A DNA stretch of 64,000 nt from assembly GCF_025377685.1 (NCBI RefSeq), contig NZ_JACEHK010000015.1, forward strand, positions 1-64,000. Direction: 5' to 3'. Shown piece by piece: positions 54,779-63,384 of the stretch. A model generated the notes under the pieces. It made no database searches and had not been told where the DNA came from. It was given only the letters and a program-made list of their open reading frames with translations. This DNA comes from Anaerobacillus sp. CMMVII. Its GTDB lineage: Bacteria > Bacillota > Bacilli > Bacillales > Anaerobacillaceae. Positions within the stretch are counted from its first letter, which is position 1, and each line of letters begins with the position of its first letter. The position numbers were made by a program, and so were the translations under genes.

Positions 54779-55414
54779 GTGACCATAAAAATAGTAATTG
54801 CTGATGATCATCATGTAGTGCGAAAAGGGTTGGTATTTTTTCTGAAAACGCAAGAGGATTTGGTCATTGTTGGAGAGGCTCAGAATGGTTTGGAGGCGAT
54901 TAAACTAGCTGATGAGCTATTACCCGATATAATCTTGATGGATGTCATGATGCCAGAGATGGATGGCATTGAAGCGACAAAGAGGATAAAAGAAACGCAC
55001 CCAGAAATGAAAATCCTAATCTTAACAAGTATGTCTGATCAGGGCTATGTGATACCAGCAATCCGTGCCGGAGCAAACGGGTACCAGCTAAAAGATGTTG
55101 AGCCTGATGAACTTGTCCGTTCAATTCGAGGTGTAGCAAACGGGGAAAGCCAGCTGAGTGCAAAAGTAACTTCTCAAATGATGACTTTTATAAGCGGTGA
55201 GAGTAAGGGGACAGAAAAACCTCTAAGTCACTTAACAAAGCGAGAGAAAGACGTTTTAGCAGAAATAGCTAAAGGCAAAAGCAATAAAGAAATAGCTGTA
55301 AGTCTATTTATTACAGAAAAAACAGTAAAGACCCATGTATCAAATATCCTAGCTAAGTTAGAGCTTCATGACCGAACTCAAGCAGCATTGTATGCGGTTA
55401 AGCACGGGCTTTAG
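54779..55414 (+). CDS. yhcZ: YhcZ-type NarL-family response regulator
   Basis: GTG start at 54779 after AAGGAG. 211 residues: receiver with D55 (ILMDVMMPEMDG), and LuxR-type HTH (TKREKDVLAEIAKGKSNKEI). Partner of YhcY. Confidence 0.9.
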   Translation: MTIKIVIADDHHVVRKGLVFFLKTQEDLVIVGEAQNGLEAIKLADELLPDIILMDVMMPEMDGIEATKRIKETHPEMKILILTSMSDQGYVIPAIRAGANGYQLKDVEPDELVRSIRGVANGESQLSAKVTSQMMTFISGESKGTEKPLSHLTKREKDVLAEIAKGKSNKEIAVSLFITEKTVKTHVSNILAKLELHDRTQAALYAVKHGL

Positions 55415-55555
55415 CCTCTCTACACCTTAAGTCTGATTTTATCTGGCAGAATGTACATCTATTTATGGATTAGAAGTTCAAACTATGCTCCGATTTAAGA
55501 AAAGTATGAAACTTCTATACTAACATTAGAAACATTCATAAAGGAGAGATTTCAG

Positions 55556-56098
55556 ATGAAGTTAGTAATCATTAGTGGGAGTCCAAGAAGTTTTGGTCGT
55601 ACCAAAATAGTTGGAGCTTTTATTTCAAATAAGTATGGAATTGAAATGTTTGATTTAAGTAAAGGAACGATCCCTTTATATAATGGGACGGCTGAACAAT
55701 ACGAATTTGCGGCTGTTAAGGAAATACGAGCATTAGTTAAAGAATCCGATGGAATAATTATAGCTACCCCTGAGTACCATAACGGAATCAGTGGATCCCT
55801 AAAAAATACGTTAGATTTTTTAGGAAGTGAGCAATTTTTCAATAAACCTGTTGCGATGCTAGCAGTGGCAGGTGGGGGCAAAGGCGGAATTAACGCCCTA
55901 AACAATTTGAGAATTGTCCTCCGCGGCCTGTATGCGAATGTTATCCCAAAGCAAATCGTATTAGATCCAGAAAACTTTGATCGTGAAAACGAAACATTAT
56001 CTAAGGAAAGTGCTCTCTTGGTTGATGAGCAAATTGACCAATTGAAGCTATATGCAAAAGCCTGGAGCTATTTAAAGCAGGAGCATTCGGTTTCATGA
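55556..56098 (+). CDS. azr: NADPH-dependent FMN reductase / azoreductase (YhdA-like)
   Basis: 180 residues, flavodoxin fold: ISGSPRSFGRTK at the N-terminus binds FMN phosphate and TPEYHNGISGSLKNTLDF is the family signature. Reduces quinones or azo compounds with NADPH. GGAGAG precedes the ATG. It follows yhcYZ after 140 bases, the same order as yhcY-yhcZ-yhdA. Overlaps the MFS gene by 4 bases. Confidence 0.9.
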   Translation: MKLVIISGSPRSFGRTKIVGAFISNKYGIEMFDLSKGTIPLYNGTAEQYEFAAVKEIRALVKESDGIIIATPEYHNGISGSLKNTLDFLGSEQFFNKPVAMLAVAGGGKGGINALNNLRIVLRGLYANVIPKQIVLDPENFDRENETLSKESALLVDEQIDQLKLYAKAWSYLKQEHSVS

Positions 56099-57327
56099 GC
56101 AGCTTGAGACATGACTCCCGCCTCTATAAGTTGATCTTAGCTAATACCTTATCGTCGATGGGGTCAGGGATAACCATGATTGCTATCCCTTGGCTTTTCA
56201 TTACTAAAGACGGTGGCGATGTTCTATTAGGGTATATCACCTTATTTTCTACGTTTTGTTTGTTTGTGATTACACCATATGTTGGGGTATTAATTGACCA
56301 ATTTTCACGAAAGAATATACTGATTTATGGAGAACTAGTAGGCTTCGTAGTCATTGTTTCGTTTGTAATAATTGGATTTTTAGGTTTTGACTACAAAACA
56401 TGGCATTTAAGTGTCATCTATATTTCAGGTGCCTTTTATTACAACCTTTTTTATCCAACGATATTTGCCTTCACTCAAGAGATTTTTGAGAGAACACAAT
56501 ACAAATCGTTAAACGGCATTATGGAAGTACAAGGTCAAATAGCTTCAGTTGTTGCTGGTGGCATGGCGGCTCTTTTATTACCCGTATTGGAGATAAAATG
56601 GATCCTATTAATAGATGCATGTACCTATATCATAGCGCTTAGCTTATTTTTAACCATTCCATATCGGAAAAGGTTTAAAAAGGAACAACAAAGAGAAAGT
56701 TTTTGGCTGAAATTAACGGAGGGCTTTCGTTATATGAAACAGTACCCAAGATTGTTTCTCTTTCTTTTTGCTTCCTTTATGCCGTTTCTAGTCATCATGG
56801 TTACAAATTACACGTTTCCTATCTATATAGAAGCAGTCCTAGAAGCTGATGCTTCAGTCTTTGGAATGAAAAGTATGGTATATGGAATAGGGGCAGCATT
56901 AGCTGGACTCGTATTGCCCATTTGGTTAACGAGGTTTGGGAACGAACAAGTGATCATTTGGACGATGCTTCTTTTTACCCTTGCCATAGCAATGTTTATT
57001 TTCTTTCCGTACATCATAGTGTTTTATGTACTTACACTCTTAATCGCAATTGGAGCTGCTGGAACAAGAGTCGCAAGGAATTCACTTATGATGGAAGTTA
57101 TCCCAAATGATAAGATAGGTAGGGTCGACAGCTTGTTTCGTGTCGTTGGGTTAAGTATCAGATTATGTCTACTCGTCGCGTTTACTCAAATGGTTGCCAA
57201 TCAAGGTGTTGTAAACTCCTTTCATGTATTAAGTGTGATGATGGTTGCTTCATTTGTTATCATTATTCTAACCTATAAAGCACTTGCCAAAAGAAGACCA
57301 AATTTACAGCCAGCTAAGGCAATGTGA
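56095..57327 (+). CDS. MFS transporter (efflux type)
   Basis: 410 residues and about 12 helices; begins LILANTLSSMGSGITMIAIP and has VGVLIDQFSRKN in the motif A loop. The overall layout fits MFS_3/enterobactin-exporter-like efflux proteins of Bacillus. Overlap with azr implies a joint transcript and perhaps a joint role in detoxification. Confidence 0.85.
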   Translation: MSSLRHDSRLYKLILANTLSSMGSGITMIAIPWLFITKDGGDVLLGYITLFSTFCLFVITPYVGVLIDQFSRKNILIYGELVGFVVIVSFVIIGFLGFDYKTWHLSVIYISGAFYYNLFYPTIFAFTQEIFERTQYKSLNGIMEVQGQIASVVAGGMAALLLPVLEIKWILLIDACTYIIALSLFLTIPYRKRFKKEQQRESFWLKLTEGFRYMKQYPRLFLFLFASFMPFLVIMVTNYTFPIYIEAVLEADASVFGMKSMVYGIGAALAGLVLPIWLTRFGNEQVIIWTMLLFTLAIAMFIFFPYIIVFYVLTLLIAIGAAGTRVARNSLMMEVIPNDKIGRVDSLFRVVGLSIRLCLLVAFTQMVANQGVVNSFHVLSVMMVASFVIIILTYKALAKRRPNLQPAKAM

Positions 57328-57356
57328 AACTAGATTTCGTGTTCACGATGATTTAT

Positions 57357-57396
57357 AGCCGTTGAGACAAATTCAATTGTCTCAACGGCTTCTTTT
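57357..57396 (+). terminator. Terminator after the MFS gene
   Basis: 14-bp stem agccgttgagacaa/ttgtctcaacggct followed by TCTTTTC. Confidence 0.9.
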
Positions 57397-57437
57397 CGTA
57401 AGCTTTTTTCATGTTACTACCTATTGCGGTTTCATCT

Positions 57438-58011
57438 TGTCACAATCTGTTCGCAGTCTGGTAACAATTTCGTCAAACTTTGCTCAGTTATTCACAAAAT
57501 CATATCGTATAATGGAAGTAAGTTAAGTTAGCAATCACTAACTAACAAAAATCAAAGGAGTGAAGGACTTATGTTTATGAATTTTTTAAGAAATAATGTA
57601 TATGCATCAGGAATTTTAACTGTTTTAAGAGTATATCTTGGTTGGAAGTGGTTAACTGGAGGTTGGGGTAAGATTACAGGTGAACCGTTCAATGCAGGTG
57701 GGTATTTAAATGGAGCTGTTAATAATCCAGTAATGAGTGGTGAAAATCTTGTTTACCCAACTTATGTATCGTTTTTAGAGAATATTGCGATACCAAATGC
57801 AGGAGTATTTAGCGTAATGGTTGCATGGGGAGAATTCTTAGTAGGTCTTGGTTTAATCCTAGGAATTTTAACAACTGCAGCAGCATTTTTCGGAGTAGTC
57901 ATGAACTTCTCATTCATGTTTGCGGGAACTATCTCAACAAATCCTTGGATGATCCTTATCGCAATGTTCGTTTTAGCAGCAGGAGCGAACGCAGGGAAAT
58001 TCGGTGGCGAC
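57438..58011 (+). repeat. Long direct repeat, copy 2
   Basis: Partner of 51298-51871; see that entry. Differences are mostly silent or lie in the region upstream of TATAAT. Confidence 0.92.
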
Positions 58012-58086
58012 CGTTGGGTATTACCGTATATCAAACAAATGGTTTTCAAAGGCAATAAAGGAATAGTTGAAAAAAAGGTAGCATAA
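57571..58086 (+). CDS. DoxX-family membrane protein, copy 2
   Basis: 171 residues, nearly identical to copy 1 for the first 145 or so residues (INNP to VNNP, SFMV to SVMV changes), then different: DRWVLPYIKQMVFKGNKG. Same ribosome site and promoter. The equal lengths with different tails suggest gene conversion of the 5' part between older paralogues. Confidence 0.85.
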   Translation: MFMNFLRNNVYASGILTVLRVYLGWKWLTGGWGKITGEPFNAGGYLNGAVNNPVMSGENLVYPTYVSFLENIAIPNAGVFSVMVAWGEFLVGLGLILGILTTAAAFFGVVMNFSFMFAGTISTNPWMILIAMFVLAAGANAGKFGGDRWVLPYIKQMVFKGNKGIVEKKVA

Positions 58087-58106
58087 TTTTAGTAAATAGA
58101 AACTAG

Positions 58107-58148
58107 AGTCGAGTAGATAATCGTAAGATTATTTACTCGACTTGTTTT
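58107..58148 (+). terminator. Terminator after DoxX copy 2
   Basis: Long stem agtcgagtagataatc/gattatttactcgact followed by TGTTTTTG. Confidence 0.9.
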
Positions 58149-58260
58149 TGTCTTTGGATAAGTACATTATCCTTTTTCCTAGAGAGCTTTGTTTTTCTTA
58201 AGAATTTTGTCCAGCTACGAAAGAGCTATTGACAGAGACTGGGAAAGAAACTAAAATGCA

Positions 58261-58278
58261 AATAACAACGTTGTTATT
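58261..58278. promoter_or_regulatory. 18-bp perfect palindrome, possible operator
   Basis: aataacaacgttgttatt lies 43 bases before the MATE-like gene. Perfect dyad symmetry with a central AACGTT is typical of LacI/TetR-type operators. Confidence 0.4.
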
Positions 58279-58320
58279 AATGCGCGTTGTAGTTTAAAAA
58301 ATGGTAGTAAAGAAAGAAGC

Positions 58321-59653
58321 GTGGGAGAGATGGTAGAAAAAGAAACCCTTACAACAAAAAGAATCCTAATGTTTTTTATTCCATTAGGGCTATCTGCGAG
58401 TTTAGTAATTTTATCTCATATTATTATCAATGGAACATTAACTAGGGGAGACAATCCAGAAGTCATTATTGCTAGCTATGTTATCGCTATAAGTTTATTT
58501 AGTATTACAGAAAGATTAGGTGTTTTACTACGGCACACATGCTCGGCATTAGTTAGAGATAGGGTATCGTTTAAAGCGATGGCAATGGTCGGATGTTATG
58601 TGATTGTAGCTTTAATGGCTGTCTCAACGATTATTGCTTATACACCTATTGGAATCTGGATTTTTACAGTTTTATATGGGGTAAAGGAAAACGTCATTGA
58701 TCAAATCGTTGATGTTTATCAAATTCTCATTATTGTTATTCTTTTCTCTGCTGTTCGTTGTTTATTTCAAGGCGTGATCATCTTAAACCGCCAAACAAAG
58801 TGGTTAACGATTGGGATGATTATTCGATTAATAGCAATGTATTTATTGTCCCTATATTTTATCCACACAGGAAATATTACGGCCAAAACAGGAGCCTATA
58901 TTTTCCTTGCAGGTATGGTCATTGAAAGCATTATAAGCTTTATTGAAGGCCGTCAATTAGTAAAAAAAATGGTCAATAAGGATCAAAATCATACAGTTAC
59001 AACGAAAACTCAAATATTTCGTTTTTATAAGCCGCTCATTTTCTCTTCACTAATTATTGTATTGGTTGCTCCCCTAATTAATGTTTTTTTGGGAAAGACA
59101 AATGATATCGAGCTTGCGATAGCATCCTATGCGATTGCTTTGAGCATTACACAGCTGATCCTAAGTTTCTTTACGTATACGCATCAAATTGTGCTGACGT
59201 TTATCAAGACCATCCAAAAAAAGTGAAAAACTTTACGCTAATTATTGGAGTTATTCCCACTGTTATATTGGCTTTATTTTGTTTTACTCCACTTGGACCA
59301 TTGTTCATTGAGCATGTAATTGGTGCTAATGAACGACTGCTAGAAGCAAGTATGCAAAGTTTAAAAATATTTTACTGATGACGATCGTTTTTCCGTTTCT
59401 TGACTTTGGGAATGGATTACTATTACTTAGAAATCAAACGAAGGTCATGGTATTTTCCCAAGGGACAAACGTTGTTTTTACGTTAGTCGTATTAGTGGTT
59501 ACAGCTACGATTTTCCCGCACTGGAATGGAATGATTGGTGCATTAGCTCAATCAGTTGGTTTGCTAGTTGAATTGTGTGTTGTCGCTCTGTTAATTCTAA
59601 AAAGTAGTAAAGATGTTGAGCGACCAGTTTTGGAAGTAAGAAAGACAGGATGA
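58321..59653 (+). pseudogene. MATE/ANK-like multidrug or polysaccharide flippase-type membrane protein, two frameshifts
   Basis: The first frame (GTG 58321 to 59226) encodes about eight helices (ILMFFIPLGLSASLVILSH). One missing base in the A-run near 59216 restores HPKKVKNFTLIIGVIP; a second near 59372 (T-run) joins the frame LLMTIVFPFLDFGNGLLLL to the stop at 59653. Repaired length is about 444 residues, fitting a MATE/MOP-superfamily protein, possibly progressive-ankylosis-like. Both shifts are -1 in homopolymers. Confidence 0.65.
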
Positions 59654-59784
59654 TTAGATTATTCTCCTGCACCTTTGTTATAACTTATTGTAATTACATT
59701 CATTATAAAAAGTTATATACTTTTTATTGGAAATCCTTTATCATAAAAATAGTGTATAACTTCTTAGTAAAGGCAAGTGATACC

Positions 59785-61065
59785 ATGAAGGCAATTTCTG
59801 TGGCTGTTATAGGTGCTGGTAATAGAGGGGATTTATATGGTGAATTTGCCAGGCTACATCCAGAAAAAGTAAAGATAGTCGCTGTTGCGGAACCAAATAA
59901 TGAGCGGAGAGAGCAATTTATAATGAAGCACAATATTCAGATTGAGAATATTTTTCACACGTACGAAGAGTTGTTTGAAAAAGATACGTTGTGTGATGCA
60001 GTTATAGTTACGACACAAGACCATGATCATTTTCGACCAGTCATGCTGGCGTTAGAAAAAAATTATCATGTCCTGGTAGAAAAACCAATGAGCCCGAGTC
60101 CTGTTGAATGTATTGAAATGGTAAAAAAGGCAAAGCAGACTAATAAACTACTGCTCCTTGCATATGTGCTTCGATACACACCATTTTTTCAAGAGATTAA
60201 GAGATTAATAAGTGATGGTTCAATTGGGAATGTTCGTCATATCTCGATTGATATGAATGTTGCTTATTGGCACCAGGCTCATAGCTTTGTTAGAGGAAAT
60301 TGGCGGAGCAGTACCGAGTCCTCTCCAATGATTTTAGCGAAGTCATGTCATGATTTTGATATTGTTCATTTTTTACTTGATAGTCCTTGTATAGCGATTT
60401 CGTCGTTTGGAAGTTTGGTTCATTTCAAAAAAGAGAACGCTCCGATTGGTTCAGCGGAACGCTGTTTAAGTGGCTGTGAAGTTGAACAAAGTTGCCCTTA
60501 CTCAGCTAAGAAGATTTACTTGCAAGATGACATCGGGTGGCCTGTCTCAACAATTTCTTCTGATCTATCATTAACCGGGAGAAAAAAGGTGCTTGAAACC
60601 GGGCCATATGGGCGCTGTGTCTATCACTGTGATAATGATGTTGTTGACCATCAAGTTGTAACGATGGAATTTGAGACACAGGCAACTGCAACAATTACGA
60701 TGAGTGGTTTTACTGAAAAGTTACAACGTCAAGTTCGAGTCTTAGGCACACATGGTGAGCTAGCTGGAGAAATGTCTTCAAATAAAATTACCACTAAGCG
60801 ATTTGGCAAGAGCGAAAAAACATTTCATGTTAAGCCTTCTTTATTTGGAATGCACGCTGGTGGGGATTTTGGGTTAATGGAAAACTTTTGGCACACCTTA
60901 TCAGAGAATTCGCTAAAATCAACTGATAGTGAGGATACGATCGTAAGTCACCTTTATGCCCATGCAGCAGAGGTTTCAAGGCTTGAGGGCAGGACGATCG
61001 ATGCTCGAGAATTCGTGACAAAATTTCCTGGGGGTAATAGGATTCGTAAAGCTATATTAAAGTAG
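59785..61065 (+). CDS. Gfo/Idh/MocA-family oxidoreductase
   Basis: 426 residues from ATG 59785 (MKAISVAVIGAGNRGDLYG); an in-frame start further upstream would add a poor leader. N-terminal Rossmann domain with VEKPMSP, C-terminal alpha/beta domain. The middle carries clustered cysteines (RCLSGCEVEQSC and GRCVYHC), seen in a subgroup and perhaps binding metal. It would oxidise or reduce a sugar or inositol-like substrate brought in by the downstream importer. No exact substrate can be inferred. Confidence 0.85.
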   Translation: MKAISVAVIGAGNRGDLYGEFARLHPEKVKIVAVAEPNNERREQFIMKHNIQIENIFHTYEELFEKDTLCDAVIVTTQDHDHFRPVMLALEKNYHVLVEKPMSPSPVECIEMVKKAKQTNKLLLLAYVLRYTPFFQEIKRLISDGSIGNVRHISIDMNVAYWHQAHSFVRGNWRSSTESSPMILAKSCHDFDIVHFLLDSPCIAISSFGSLVHFKKENAPIGSAERCLSGCEVEQSCPYSAKKIYLQDDIGWPVSTISSDLSLTGRKKVLETGPYGRCVYHCDNDVVDHQVVTMEFETQATATITMSGFTEKLQRQVRVLGTHGELAGEMSSNKITTKRFGKSEKTFHVKPSLFGMHAGGDFGLMENFWHTLSENSLKSTDSEDTIVSHLYAHAAEVSRLEGRTIDAREFVTKFPGGNRIRKAILK

Positions 61066-61120
61066 TTTTGCGACCTAACTCTATACATTTACTACACAGA
61101 AAAAAGGGGATGGAGAAAGA

Positions 61121-62380
61121 ATGAAAAAACTTTGGCTACTATTATTGAGTCTAAGTGTTTTAGTTATCTTCACAGCATGTGCTGATACAGAAAAAACAAC
61201 AGAGACCGCTAAAACGGACGAAGAATCGGTAACAATAAAAGCGTGGGTGATGGGAACCGATGAGTATTGGAGAAATTACCATGACGACTTAGTTGAACGA
61301 TTTAAGGATGAGTATCCAACGATAAACGTTGAATTAGATTACATACCTTGGGGCGAAGGCGAGAACAAACTGATTACTTCAGCTGCAAATAATACCTTAC
61401 CGGATGTTTCTACAATTGCGGGTCGCTGGACAGCACAAATGGTAGCGATGAATGTCGTAGAACCACTTGATGAATATTTTAACGAGGGCTTTAGCGAAGA
61501 GTTTGTTGATGCTGCATGGAATACAACGCAATATCAAGAGCAAACCTGGGGATTACCTGTAGGCTTTACAACTACTGGTCTATTTTATCGGGCTGATTGG
61601 TTGGAGGAAGCAGGATATAATGAACCGCCAGCAACATGGGATGAGTTTCTAGATGTAGCTAAGTCATTCACAAAAGAAGGTAAATATGGATTTGGTTTAG
61701 TTGGTGATAACAGTATGGAAACGACTATGTTTTGGGCGCCTTTTCTCTGGGGCAATGGTGGGGATATTCTGACTGAAGATATGTCAAAAGCTATTTTTAA
61801 CTCGCCTGAAGGAATAGAAGCATTAGAGTTTTATACCAACTTGTACAAGGAAGCAGCTCCTGAAGGAAGCATTAATAATAAACGAGGAGATTCTCAAAAC
61901 CTATTCTTAACAGGATCTGTAGGTATGACAACGGTTGGACCTTGGTTCCCTAAGTTTATAGAAAATGACGCTCCAGATATTAAGTATGGTATTGCTCCAT
62001 ATCCTATTAAACAACGTCCAATTAGCTTGGGAACTGCAGACCATATTGTCATGTTTAATACATCAAAGCAGAAAGAGGCAGCTTGGAAATTTACGGAGTT
62101 CTTTACAAATCAAGAGAATGATCTGAAATGGGCAAAATATCAAGGGTTTATCCCTTATCGTCAAGCGAATTTGAGTGATCCTGAGTACTTAAACAATGAA
62201 GCTATGGCGTTCTTTTTAAACGAAGCTAAACACGCGGTATCATATCCAACATTGCCGGAGTGGCCTCAAATTGATCAAGCAATTGCTGATGCCATACAAC
62301 AAGCTCTAATCGGTGCGAAAACACCTGAAGAAGCATTAAATGAAGCAGCCGAAAAAGTAAATTCTCTTTTAGGGAATTAA
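61121..62380 (+). CDS. ABC sugar solute-binding lipoprotein (family 1)
   Basis: 419 residues, lipobox FTACA, then an extracellular binding domain (KAWVMGTDEYWRNYHDDL, SAANNTLPDVSTIAGRW). AAAGGGGATGG precedes the ATG. First gene of a CUT1 importer with the two permeases downstream. A hairpin after it may let it be made in excess. Confidence 0.9.
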   Translation: MKKLWLLLLSLSVLVIFTACADTEKTTETAKTDEESVTIKAWVMGTDEYWRNYHDDLVERFKDEYPTINVELDYIPWGEGENKLITSAANNTLPDVSTIAGRWTAQMVAMNVVEPLDEYFNEGFSEEFVDAAWNTTQYQEQTWGLPVGFTTTGLFYRADWLEEAGYNEPPATWDEFLDVAKSFTKEGKYGFGLVGDNSMETTMFWAPFLWGNGGDILTEDMSKAIFNSPEGIEALEFYTNLYKEAAPEGSINNKRGDSQNLFLTGSVGMTTVGPWFPKFIENDAPDIKYGIAPYPIKQRPISLGTADHIVMFNTSKQKEAAWKFTEFFTNQENDLKWAKYQGFIPYRQANLSDPEYLNNEAMAFFLNEAKHAVSYPTLPEWPQIDQAIADAIQQALIGAKTPEEALNEAAEKVNSLLGN

Positions 62381-62395
62381 TCGGAACATCTATGG

Positions 62396-62420
62396 TCGTG
62401 CCCAGAATTATTGGGCACGA
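62396..62420 (+). terminator. Intercistronic hairpin after the binding protein
   Basis: 9-bp stem tcgtgccca/tgggcacga with a 7-base loop and a weak U-rich tail (TCTTCTATTT): partial terminator. Confidence 0.6.
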
Positions 62421-62505
62421 TCTTCTATTTACTTCCAGATTGGTTTTGAGATAAACTATTTACTAGTTTACCAAATAAATACAGATTATTAAAAGTGGTG
62501 GGGAA

Positions 62506-63384
62506 ATGAGGCAAAGAGAAAATTTAACAGGATTTCTATTTATACTTCCAGCGTTATTTGTTCTGTCTATTGTTGTTTTTTATCCATTAACCTGGACGTT
62601 TTGGCTAAGTCTTCATGAAAAAATATTAATTGCTCCACAACGAGATCAGTTTCTCGGGTTCACTCATTATCAAGAGTTATTTGGTGACAACGAGCTCTGG
62701 AAATTTCTATTGATTACAGTCATTTTTACACTTTCTTCGGTATCCATAAAGATTATTTTTGGAATGATAGGTGCATTGTTATTGCATCAAAATCATCCTG
62801 GCACAAAGTTTTACTGGTCACTTTTTACAATTCCCTGGCTCATCCCTTCTGTGGTAGCAGCATTAATCTGGCGCTGGATGCTCCATGAACAATTCGGTAT
62901 TATTAATCAAGTTTTGGTTTCAGTGGGAATATTAGAGATGCCTATCCCTTGGTTAAGTAGGGAGCTATTAGCACTAATCTCAGTCATTGTGGTTGATGCT
63001 TGGGTAGGCTTACCTTTTATGATCGTTGTCTGTTTAGCTGGATTAAAGACAATTCCAACACAGTGGTATGAGGCAGCGATGGTCGACGGTGCAAACTGGC
63101 TACAACAGTTCATTTATATTACGCTACCGAGCATGAAGACAATTTTACTAGTCATGGGAACGTTGAGCTTCATTGGTACTTTTAATAGCTTTAATATCAT
63201 TTATACTATGACTGGTGGCGGGCCAGTAAATGCGACCAATACGTTAGTCATCCATATTTACCGAACAGCCTTTACCCAATACAATTTTGGCTTGTCCTCT
63301 GCAATAGCAGTTGTTACATTTCTAATCATTTCGTGTTTTGTCATCTATTATCGAAGATTGCTAGATAAGGAGGGTGAATTTTAA
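62506..63384 (+). CDS. ABC sugar permease (MalF/UgpA-like)
   Basis: 292 residues, six helices; EAA loop EAAMVDGANWLQQFIYITLP. Partner of the next permease, whose start overlaps its stop by one base (TAATG). Confidence 0.92.
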   Translation: MRQRENLTGFLFILPALFVLSIVVFYPLTWTFWLSLHEKILIAPQRDQFLGFTHYQELFGDNELWKFLLITVIFTLSSVSIKIIFGMIGALLLHQNHPGTKFYWSLFTIPWLIPSVVAALIWRWMLHEQFGIINQVLVSVGILEMPIPWLSRELLALISVIVVDAWVGLPFMIVVCLAGLKTIPTQWYEAAMVDGANWLQQFIYITLPSMKTILLVMGTLSFIGTFNSFNIIYTMTGGGPVNATNTLVIHIYRTAFTQYNFGLSSAIAVVTFLIISCFVIYYRRLLDKEGEF

